Assembly: GCF_036370855.1 (NCBI RefSeq)
Contig: NC_088106.1
Span: forward strand, 32,936,501 to 33,000,500
Direction: 5' to 3'
Source of the DNA: Dromaius novaehollandiae
Lineage: Eukaryota; Chordata; Aves; Casuariiformes; Dromaiidae
Length of the DNA: 64,000 bases
In this document: positions 56,849-64,000 of the stretch, one piece after another
Layout of the letters: each line of letters starts with the position of its first letter
Position numbering within the stretch: the stretch's first letter is position 1
The notes under the pieces: model-generated
Told to the model about the DNA's origin: nothing
Database searches by the model: none
Seen by the model: only the letters and a program-made list of their open reading frames with translations
Translations under genes and position numbers: made by a program

Positions 56849-57345
56849 TTAATTTGTTCTTTCTACTTGTTCTGAAGATTGCAGGTGATAAGGGGTATGC
56901 GGGCTTCTTTTTATTCCTAATGATTTATATAACTGATTGATTATGCTTGTTGTAAAATGGGCACCCCTGTCTGAATCAATAGCTTCTGTGACTCCATACT
57001 GGACATGATTTCTTTCAGTAAGGCTTTTACTACTCCCCCTCCATAGGCCTTCCTTGTTGGGAAAGCTTCTACCCAGCCTGATAACTGATCTACTCTCACT
57101 AACAAGTGTTTGTACCCGTTGGTGGATGGCATATCTGCATAATCTATTTGTAGCCTTTGAAAAGGGAAGTAGGCCCATGGTCGTGCCCCTAACTCTGAGT
57201 TTGGTTTGCTGCTCGAGAACTTTTGGCAGGTCGGGCAGCTATTTGTTATTCTTTTAGCAGCCGCGTAAATTCCTGGAGCAGCCCATGCTTTCTGTACTTG
57301 GTTAGCTATTGCCTCGGCTCCCCCATGAGCTTTGCTGTGAAAACA
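56849..57345 (-). pseudogene. ERV pol: integrase zinc-binding domain and catalytic core
   Basis: The zinc-binding HX3H lies at 57339-57325 and the CX2C (CPTC) at 57237-57226. The first catalytic Asp is at 57144-57142 (QIDYAD), the second at 56971-56969 (SDRGAHF) and the Glu at 56863-56861 (QVERTN). Asp-2 to Glu spacing is exactly D-X35-E. At least one frameshift separates the first Asp from the other two, so the gene is not functional. It lies directly downstream of RNase H in viral order. Confidence 0.85.
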
Positions 57346-57346
57346 C

Positions 57347-57946
57347 CTAGCTATAGTAATTACATATTTTTTGGTAGAATTGGTTTTCCCTCAATTGCCC
57401 ATATTCCATCATTTTGTTCTGCTTCCTATTGTTCCCATTGTTTTTTTCTATGGAGTAGTCCTTTTCATACATGGCTTTGGGGTCTATTAAATTTGGCCAC
57501 TCACTTTGGTTCATCATTGGAACTGCCCCCATATAGTCTCTCAGATGTTGTTGGGCTGCAGCCTTCGCAGCGGCATCAGTTAAAGTATTTCTGTTACCAG
57601 TTTCTGTAATGTCTTTAGTATGGGCTGGGCAGTGTATTACAGCAATTTCTTTGGGCAGTTGGACTGCTTTCAGCAAATTACATATTTCTTCTCCATTAGC
57701 TATTTTCTTTCCTGATGAAGTAAAAAAAAAAAAAAAAACAAAAAAACCTTCTTTCCATAACATCCCTGTTTCATGACAGACTCCAAAGGCATATCGAGAG
57801 TTGGTGTAGATGTTGATGTGCTTTCCTTTGCCTAGGTGCACTGCACGTGTCAAGGCTACTAGTTCTGTTCCTTGCGCGCTCCTTCGTGTGGGAAGCAGGT
57901 CGGCCTCTATTACTCGTTTTGGCTGACTACAGCATACCCAGTTCAT
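57347..57946 (-). pseudogene. ERV pol: RNase H domain with A-tract insertion
   Basis: The frame contains AQGTELVALTRA, then NIYTNSRYAFGVCHE, then IAVIHCPAHT and GNRNTLTDAAAKAAA, the RNase H order. The usual catalytic Asp of the TDS motif reads Asn here. A poly-A tract on the plus strand (57722-57746) inserts a phenylalanine-rich stretch in the protein. Both changes argue for a dead enzyme. Confidence 0.85.
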
Positions 57947-58031
57947 CGTTGTCCATGCAAGTAGTAGGCTGAGCTGTCTACAAATAGAACTAGATCCAGG
58001 TTTTGCAAAGGAACATCAATTAAATCGGTTC

Positions 58032-58241
58032 TCAGCTTGAGTGAACACTTGAAGTGTGCATTACTGGCTCATATTGGTGATGTTTTTCTCCATCATCAGG
58101 CAGAGTTGCTAGAGTTGTTGGATTCAAGGTATTGCCTCTTTTTAGGACTACATTATCTGCCGTTAGGAGGATCAGTTCGTATCCTTGTGCCTGTTGTGGC
58201 GATAATGCTTGGGTTGCATGTTGTTTTAGTAGTATCTCCAC
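58032..58241 (-). pseudogene. ERV pol: RT connection segment
   Basis: A frame of about 69 codons (EILLKQHATQALSPQQAQGY) sits between the RT thumb and RNase H and fits the connection region. It is separated from both by frameshifts or stops. Confidence 0.6.
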
Positions 58242-58577
58242 TTCATGGGGGACATGAACTGTTACAGGGTGCCCAGAATGAGAGGGCAGCTTCTCTCTAC
58301 CATTGTCACTGCTGCTGCCACCGATTTAATGCAGGCTGGTGCCCCTGCTGCAATTAAATTTAGTTGAGCAGAATAATATGCTACTGGTCTCTGGCGGGAT
58401 CCTAATTTTTGCCTTATTACTCTGCTGGCAATCCCCTCACGTTCATGTACCTACAAATCGAAGGGCTTTGTATAATGGGGGGGACTGCAAGCAGGTGCAG
58501 ATGCCAAAGCTCCTTCTACAGCTCTAAAAGCTTGTTCTCTTTCAGGGCCCTATGCAATGGGTTCTCCTTTTTCATTT

Positions 58578-58784
58578 CTAGCTGCCTCTGTCAGGGGTTT
58601 TGTTAATTCTCCCAATCCAGGAATTCATGGTCTGTAAAATCCCACAGCTCCAAGGAATCCTCCTAACTGTTTCTGTGTTACTGGGCGGGGGAGTGTTATT
58701 ATAGCATCTACTCTTGGATTTACTAGTCGTTACCCTTCTCTTGACCCTGTGAACCCTTGTGGCAGGTGTGTTCACATAATCCAC
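58578..58784 (-). pseudogene. ERV pol: RT thumb remnant
   Basis: The end of this frame (PPSNTETVRRIPWSCGILQT) matches the RT thumb/primer-grip neighbourhood. Upstream, only about 130 bp separate it from the gag zinc knuckle, so protease and the RT fingers and palm with the YXDD box are missing. Confidence 0.6.
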
Positions 58785-58874
58785 TGCCTCTTCAGGGTTG
58801 TCGGGGTTCCCTTCCTCTTGTCATTGTGCGTGATTGTTTCCACAGGCTAACTCTTCACACTCCTAACCTTCCCT

Positions 58875-58889
58875 CCCCCCCCCCCCCCC
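58875..58889. repeat. C15 homopolymer inside the ERV
   Basis: Fifteen C, immediately downstream of the zinc-knuckle coding segment in viral order. Confidence 0.9.
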
Positions 58890-58913
58890 AGCTATCCCTT
58901 GCAGCCAAAAAGG

Positions 58914-58955
58914 ACACTCTCACTGCACATGTCCCAAGTTTCCACAGTAATAACA
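58914..58955 (-). pseudogene. ERV gag: nucleocapsid zinc knuckle
   Basis: Fourteen codons on the minus strand give the pattern CX2CX4HX4C (CYYCGNLGHVQ, then a stop codon, then E-C). A TGA interrupts the knuckle where a sense codon is expected. The upstream frame (58976-59164) is very rich in Lys, Arg and Glu, as at the capsid-nucleocapsid boundary. Confidence 0.75.
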
Positions 58956-59501
58956 CTCTCTCCTTTCACTTCCCCCTACTCTCCTTTCTTTCCTGGCATC
59001 TGCCCAAAACCTGGGCTTGGCCTTCCTTGTCCCCTACCCCTGTCTTTCACTTTCAAGTTTCTTGCTAAAGCCGCCACCGGTAAATTAGCTTCTTCTTCTT
59101 TTGCTCTCTTTCTTTCTTTTACTTGTTCAGCTTTCTGGTTTTTTTTCTCGACCATCATAAACAAATACTGTTACATTTAAAATCTTTTGTAAAGTCTCCC
59201 CTTGCCAGCCTGGCATATGCTCTGTAAAATACTTCCGTGTATCAGGGGCTGCTTGATCTATAAAAAACACTAATTGCAAGTGCATCATTGAAGTTTTGTG
59301 GAGTCATTTCTCCATATTTTAGCAGGACCTACCGCAAAAGTCCCCAAAAGCCACTGCAGTGTTCATCTAATCACTGTCTGCATTCTTGCACTTTAGTCCA
59401 ATTTACTCCTAACTCTCTTCATTCTCTAAGTGCTTCTACTACATTTCAAAGTCCTGTTTGACACATGGCTCTATCTGTCTATTTCCTGCATTATTATAAG
59501 C

Positions 59502-59774
59502 TCAATTTGGATCATTTGCTAGCCAGGGGTTTCTATTTCCCCCAGCTTGCTGCACTGCTTCTGCATCTTTGTTAATTATCTTATCCCATTCATTTGGTCG
59601 AAATAATTCCCTCAAAAGAATTTGGGTATCACTCCAGTTTGGGTTGTGCCCGGTGCATGTATTAGAAAATAACTGGACACATCCTTCAGCATCTTCTCTT
59701 AATCTTGGCATTTTACTCCTCCATAAGGCGAGATCGCCAGGGTCCCAGGGTTGATTAGTAGATACCTGCAGCAC
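59502..59774 (-). pseudogene. ERV gag: capsid fragment
   Basis: A frame of about 90 codons contains PWDPGDLALWRSKMPRLRED, then NPNWSDTQILLREL, matching the N-terminal part of a gamma-type capsid. It fits the position between matrix and the basic nucleocapsid end. Confidence 0.65.
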
Positions 59775-59999
59775 AGGAGGAGAGGGACTGCCCCCCCTCC
59801 CATTCCTCCTGGCTATAAAGTGGCAGGGTTAGTCAGCACATTGGAGATCATAGGATAGAGTCTGGCAGCTGGGAGAGTAGAAGGAGGAGGAGAAGTAATG
59901 ACAGAGAGATCATCAAGTGTATAAGGTGGAGCAGAAACTTGGAGTGTGGTCCAGGGTACTAGTATCTGCTAACATGAGTGTTACCTTTGGCGGGTTCCT

Positions 60000-60309
60000 T
60001 TCCTCCCTCTCTCCTGGCTCGAATGCTCTCACGCCCATACCCAATTATCTCAAACATACCAGTTAGCCATTTGAGTTGGAAACCTGTCTTCTAGATGATT
60101 TCACAAGAAAGTTAGTTCCTGCTGATCAGAGGTCCCTTGTGGTGGCCACCATTCCGCTGGGTTTCCCTCCTTTGTCAGGAATGGGCAATCCTCCTGACAT
60201 AGTTGGATCAACCTTTTTTCCTTAAGTTCTTGGTACCATCAACCTTGCTCCAGTTTTGCAATATTTCAGCTAACAGCGTCCCCTTTTCCATGCCGGAATT
60301 ATTTCCCAT
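60000..60309 (-). pseudogene. ERV gag: matrix start
   Basis: The ATG at 60309-60307 begins MGNN, with a potential N-myristoylation glycine, followed by a frame with AEILQNWSKV. It is broken by a frameshift near 60210 and stops further on. The segment NWYV-stop-DNWVWA near 60050 has a counterpart in the plus-strand gag fragment (NYWYIWDNWALK), showing the two elements are related. Confidence 0.7.
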
Positions 60310-60702
60310 ATTGAGTTCCTGAAAAGTGCGTCCTATACAAATTAGGCAGCACACTTCCTTACCAGTAACACCAGCCCCTGCGGCCCATGTGATCACACAC
60401 TCTTTTTCTCTCACTCTCTGGGAACCGCACTCACATCCCCCCGAGTCTTTAACTGCTAGGACTGCTGTCCCTTCGCAGTGGGTGGCTTTATCAGCCGACG
60501 GGTGCCCCGATTGGTTCCCAGGTTATACGCACTCACGCACACACAGTACTGTTCACGCTCACACCGGTCACAGTGACTCTAGACTTCTGTTTTTATAGTC
60601 TTGCACTGCGCCTTCTGCTGATCAGGCTGCACACCCCTTTCCAGCCGGACTGAGCTGGGACTTAAAACCCACTCAAACCCTGGGGATGGGACTTGAACCC
60701 AT

Positions 60703-60767
60703 CCCCCTGCCTGGTACGCCTTACGGTGGCCAGCCCGCCTACCCCCTGCCTGGTACGCCTTACGGTG
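60703..60767 (-). repeat. 39-bp tandem duplication in the ERV leader
   Basis: A 26-bp core beginning CCCCCTGCCTGGTACGCC occurs at 60703-60728 and again at 60742-60767. Next to it (60685-60705) is a hairpin shaped like a tRNA T-arm on the minus strand. Confidence 0.8.
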
Positions 60768-60940
60768 ATCATCCTGCATACCCTTACAGTGCACTTTGTT
60801 ACCAGACCAGAATTTAGAATTTAGGCGGGAATTTAAGACTCACCTTTTTGGTGCCTCACGTTGCCAAAGATCCCAGGTGAACTCACCCGATGGTGCCAGA
60901 TGATTGTTTGGAGATGAGAGGCCCCAACAATGGTCGCCTA

Positions 60941-60960
60941 GAGTACCATCTGAGGTGCCA
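60941..60960 (-). promoter_or_regulatory. ERV primer binding site, tRNA-Arg-like
   Basis: The minus strand reads TGGCACCTCAGATGGTACTC just downstream of the LTR end. Compared with the complement of a vertebrate tRNA-Arg (CCG) 3' end as I recall it, four of twenty positions differ. A splice-donor-like AAGGTGAGTC follows at about 60840. Confidence 0.6.
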
Positions 60961-60965
60961 AACTC

Positions 60966-61156
60966 TTATGGAAGGTTAGGCTTGCCAGCCACCATAACAC
61001 GTCCGCCCCTCGGTTCCCTCTGAGAAGTTTGGAGCCAAATCAAAGTGAATGAAATAAATAAATTTTAATGATGTGCGTGCAGTAATTATAACTCATGCCG
61101 GGTGCCTCTGAAGAGGGACCACGAAAAAAGAAATCCCTGGGCAATTATAACTTTTC
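60966..61156 (-). repeat. ERV 5' LTR fragment (3' part only)
   Basis: About 190 bp are closely similar to 63231-63420. Shared landmarks are TTATGGAAGGTTAGGCT, AAATAAATAAATTTTAATGA and GGGCAATTA. The LTR ends beside the primer site and is cut off at about 61156, where the 65-bp repeats resume. Confidence 0.8.
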
Positions 61157-62405
61157 AGTCTATGCTGTGCCTCCCTGCCTGACAGGCCAGCGCTCGGCCC
61201 ATGGCTGGTGTTCGTGTTTGTGAGGTCACTTCTGCCTCAGTGCCTGATAGGCCAGTGCTGTTCACGTGCCTGCTGTTTGTGGTTGTGAGGTCACTCATGC
61301 CTCAGGGCCTGATAGGACAGTGCTAGGCCCATGGCTGGTGTTTGTGTTTGTGAGGTCACTTGTGCCTCACTGCCTGACAGGGTAGTGCTGGGCCTATGGA
61401 TGCTGTTGGTGGTTGTGAAGTACTTGTGCCCCAGTGCTTGATAGGCCAGTGCTAGGCAGACGGCTGCTGTTTGTGCTTGTGAGGTCTTTTGTTCCTCTGT
61501 GCCTGATCAGCCAGTGCAAGGACCATGGCTGCTGTTTGCGGTTGTGATGTCACTTATTCCTTTGTGCCTCATAGGCCATTCCTATGCACAGAGCTGCTGT
61601 GATTGTGAGGGACTTTCTACCTGAGGCCCTGATAGGCCAGTGCTGCTCACATGACTGATCTTTGTGCTTGTGCAGTCCCTTGTTCCTCAGTGCTTTATAG
61701 GCCAGGCCTAGGCACATGATTGCTGGCTGTGCTGGTGAGGTCAGTTGTGCCTCAGTGCCTGATAGGGCAATGCCAGGCCTATGTCTGCTTCTTGTGGTTT
61801 AGAGGTTACTTGTGCCTGCATACCTGATAGGGCATTGCTGCTCATGTGGCTGCTCTTTGGGTTTGTGCCATCACTTGTGCCTCAGTGCCTGACAGGGCAG
61901 TGCTAGGCACATGGCTGCTGTTTATCATTGTGATTTCACCTCTGTCTCAGTGCCTTATAGGGCAGCAGTAGTCAAATGACTGCTCTTTGTGGTTGTGAGG
62001 TCACTTTTGCCTGAGTCTCTGACAGGCCAGTGCTAGATGCATGGCTGCTGTTTGTGGTTGTGAGGTCACTTGTTCCTCCGTGCCTCTTAGGCCATTCCTA
62101 TGCACAGAGCTGCTGTGGTTGTGAGGTCCCTTGTGCCTGAGGTCCTGGTAGGCCGGCGCTGGTCACATGGCTGCTCTTTGTGCTTGTGAGGTCTCTTGTG
62201 GCTCAGTGCCTGATAGGCCAGTGCTAGGCACATAGCTGCTGTTTTTGCTTTTGAGGTCACCTGTGAGGTTCCTCAGCTCCTGATAGACCAGGAGGAGGCA
62301 CAAGGCTTTAAAGCTGACTTGGAAATCATTTTTTCTCAGTACCTGATAGTCCAGGAATAGCAACATTGCTGCTGTTGTCTTTCTGTGCTCACTTGTGCCT
62401 CAGTA
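61157..62405 (-). repeat. 65-bp minisatellite, array C
   Basis: About 19 copies lie in the same orientation as array B (GTGAGGTCACTTGTGCC..., CTGATAGGCCAGTGC...). It resumes mid-unit immediately after the ERV LTR fragment. The array degrades toward 62400 and ends next to the palindrome. Confidence 0.93.
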
Positions 62406-62420
62406 TGTTGATAACATTTT

Positions 62421-62620
62421 CTGTTCTCTTTTTTTTTTGTTTGTGGGCACTGGTAATGAGCAGCAGGAGTCAGATTTCAAAGTGTTTAAGCCTTGTTGCT
62501 AGCGATAAGGTTCCTCTTGGCTAAGAGCAGAAGGACCTTATTGCTAGTAATAATATTTAAACTGAGAAAGATGACTCCTGCTGCTCATTACCAGTATGCG
62601 TGAACAAACAAAACAGAACA
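62421..62620. repeat. 200-bp imperfect palindrome (hairpin-forming)
   Basis: The two halves are reverse complements around position 62522. Arms include a perfect 24-bp pair at 62449-62472 and 62572-62595 (core TGGTAATGAGCAGCAGGAGT) and further pairs such as CTAGCGATAAGG with CCTTATTGCTAG. It is flanked by CTGTTCT on the left and AGAACAG on the right. It may be a non-autonomous palindromic transposon or an inversion scar. Confidence 0.85.
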
Positions 62621-62636
62621 GATCATTTTATCAGTT

Positions 62637-62656
62637 TTGCATCCCAGATGGGACAC
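62637..62656 (+). promoter_or_regulatory. second primer binding site, tRNA-Arg-like, plus strand
   Basis: TTGCATCCCAGATGGGACAC matches the same tRNA-Arg complement, with a perfect CCCAGATGGGAC core. A splice-donor-like CTCGTGAGTGCC lies just downstream. Confidence 0.5.
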
Positions 62657-62783
62657 AGCAAGCTTCTCATCTCGTGAGTGCCGGCACTGCAGTTGATGCA
62701 GCCAGCACAGGTTGAGTTCACCTGACAGTCACTGTAGTGGTGACCCTCACCAGGGAGGTACTAAAACCGGGTCAGCACAAGCC

Positions 62784-63230
62784 ATGGGAGGTTCAGCAGG
62801 AAAGGTAAAATGGGTTCAACAGTAGCGGACATTCTGGAAAACTGGCAGAACAAAGGTACCTCAGGTCTCAGTAAGGGTAGAGCAATTCCCCTCTCTCAGG
62901 AAGAATGGCCACTCTAGACTTGAGAAGGGGACCCCCTCCGAGCTATGGCCTCAGGATGGTTCACTTGGGAAATGAACCATCAGCAAATGAACTACTGGTA
63001 TATTTGGGATAACTGGGCATTAAAGCCTCCCAGGGGCTTTGGAAATCCAAATAAGGGAAGACGTAGGGTTGTGCAACAAGTGCTGGAGGACTCGAGTAAC
63101 GGCTTTGCTTCTGCTCCCCCTCACTCTGCTTCAGCACCTGAATCCACTTCTGCTCAAACTTCTAACCTATAGCCATTGCTTCCGTCAGGAAACTAATCTG
63201 CTGCTTTGCAAGCTGCTATGATTGGAGCTG
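62784..63230 (+). pseudogene. second ERV: gag matrix fragment, plus strand
   Basis: The ATG at 62784 follows AAGCC and starts MGGS, again with a potential myristoylation glycine, 128 bp after the primer-site motif. A shifted frame has ADILENWQNKG, then QEEWPL, then NYWYIWDNWALKPPRGFGNP and a Ser/Pro/Ala-rich end. This parallels the minus-strand matrix fragment. Stops and a frameshift make it non-functional. It ends where the LTR-like sequence begins. Confidence 0.6.
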
Positions 63231-64000
63231 TTATGGAAGGTTAGGCTCACTGGCCTGACCCTAGGTTTCCGCTGAGAAGTCTGGAGCCAATTCAAAGCAA
63301 ATTAAATAAATAAATTTTAATGACGCGCATGCAGCAATTACAGCTCAAGCTGGGTGCCTCCGAAGAGGGACTCTGAACAAAGAAATCCTTGGGCAATTAG
63401 AACTTTTCAATCTAAGTTCTCCACCCCTCACGTGGTAGTTCAGACCAATAGTAATATTCTGGTCTGGAGTCTCCCGTTCCTTATTGGGTCTCATCGTTGT
63501 CCCTAGGCAAGCTGTTTCTTTCCTTATCTTTACTGTTGCGGTTTCTGCTGGCAGATGTACCTTTGTTCCTTGTTGGGTCCCGCTGCTGTCTCTCAAGGTC
63601 CTGATGAGGAGGTGGTAATTCCAGACCACAACAATTAACGTTGCCCCAGCAGTGAGTGGAGGCTTTGTTTCTCAAGGTCCTGATGACCTGCACAGGCCTT
63701 ATTTCAAAGTTTTGGCATCCTGCCTTTCAGAGTGTGAGACACAGGAACACAGATTGCTTGTAACTCCTTTATCTTCTCAGCTTGAACCGGCTCTGGGGCC
63801 CTTTCTTACCGAACTAGGTGAAAGTTCCTTATGTTATCTGGGTGCGGCCTAGGGCTTCAGCAAATTTAGCTACTCATGCTAAGCAAACTTTATATAAGTT
63901 GTGCTAAGTGGCTACTTCTAGACAGTTTCAGTTCAACAACTCCCTTAACAGAGCTGTGATGCCTGACCCGGCTGTGGGGATACCAGTGGCACTAGGCCAG
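63231..64000 (-). repeat. LTR relative, minus orientation, reaches or passes the right edge
   Basis: The first 190 bp match the ERV LTR fragment at 60966-61156. Upstream in LTR terms there is an ATTAAA near 63315 and a TATA-like CTTATATAAAG near 63888-63898 on the minus strand. A repeated phrase TCTCAAGGTCCTGATGA occurs near 63592 and 63672. The outer LTR boundary is not seen, so the true end could lie before or beyond the window edge. Confidence 0.55.

Larger units (their letters stand above)
55977..61156 (-). mobile_element. gammaretrovirus-like endogenous retrovirus remnant inside the minisatellite
   Basis: The minus strand carries, in viral order, a 5' LTR fragment, a primer binding site, a leader, gag (matrix, capsid, zinc knuckle), partial pol (RT thumb, RNase H, integrase) and part of env. 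It is dead: frameshifts, stops, loss of protease and most of the polymerase fingers/palm, and no 3' LTR. Minisatellite flanks both ends in the same orientation, so the provirus probably entered one array that is now arrays B and C. The class I (gamma-like) assignment rests on the single CX2CX4HX4C knuckle, integrase features and primer site. Confidence 0.88.

Noticed and set aside
60664..60767. A functional tRNA gene on the minus strand
   Set aside because: Only the T-arm is convincing; no proper acceptor, D-arm or anticodon arm can be folded around it.
41425..62405. CRISPR-like array
   Set aside because: The repeats are directly adjacent 65-bp units without unique spacers, in a vertebrate genome; this is a minisatellite.

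Overview
The window is vertebrate nuclear DNA, most likely from a bird. It carries interrupted genes with canonical splice sites, a CpG-island promoter, 5'-truncated CR1 LINEs with avian/reptile-type 3' ends, and a degraded gammaretrovirus-like endogenous retrovirus (ERV). The head-to-head gene pair ATG4B/THAP4 matches the arrangement I know from vertebrates. I cannot name the species.

Layout. (1) 1-7034, minus strand: the first three coding exons of ATG4B (residues 1-60), running off the left edge. (2) About 6480-8620: a shared CpG-island promoter containing five same-strand copies of a 17-bp YY1-like element. (3) 7835-35947, plus strand: the complete THAP4 gene in six coding exons. They encode about 575 residues: an N-terminal THAP zinc-finger domain, a long linker with a coiled coil, and a C-terminal nitrobindin heme domain. 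The phases of all five introns are consistent. Right after the exon 2 donor there is an in-frame stop with an AATAAA beside it, which could give a short isoform lacking nitrobindin. The introns hold CR1 fragments and a strong ZNF143/THAP11-type site. (4) About 36160-41425: gene-free DNA ending near a 27-bp poly-C tract. (5) 41425-62405: a repeat-dominated block built on a 65-bp minisatellite. Array A (41425-43950) lies in one orientation; array B (52295-55976), array C (61157-62405) and degenerate copies at 48490-48720 lie in the other. Next to array A, a roughly 300-bp inverted duplication (43952-44250 and 47287-47601) flanks a 3-kb spacer. (6) Between arrays B and C sits a minus-strand ERV remnant (55977-61156). 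It keeps a 5' LTR fragment, a tRNA-Arg-like primer binding site, gag, partial pol and part of env. (7) 62421-62620 is a 200-bp imperfect palindrome. Beyond it lie a plus-strand ERV primer site plus gag fragment and an oppositely oriented LTR relative (63231 to the right edge).

How the parts relate. ATG4B is the cytosolic cysteine protease that processes ATG8-family proteins in autophagy. THAP4 couples a DNA-binding domain to a nitric-oxide/peroxynitrite-reactive heme domain. The two appear to share a promoter. The right-hand 23 kb contains no gene I can support; its interest lies in repeat architecture and rearrangement.
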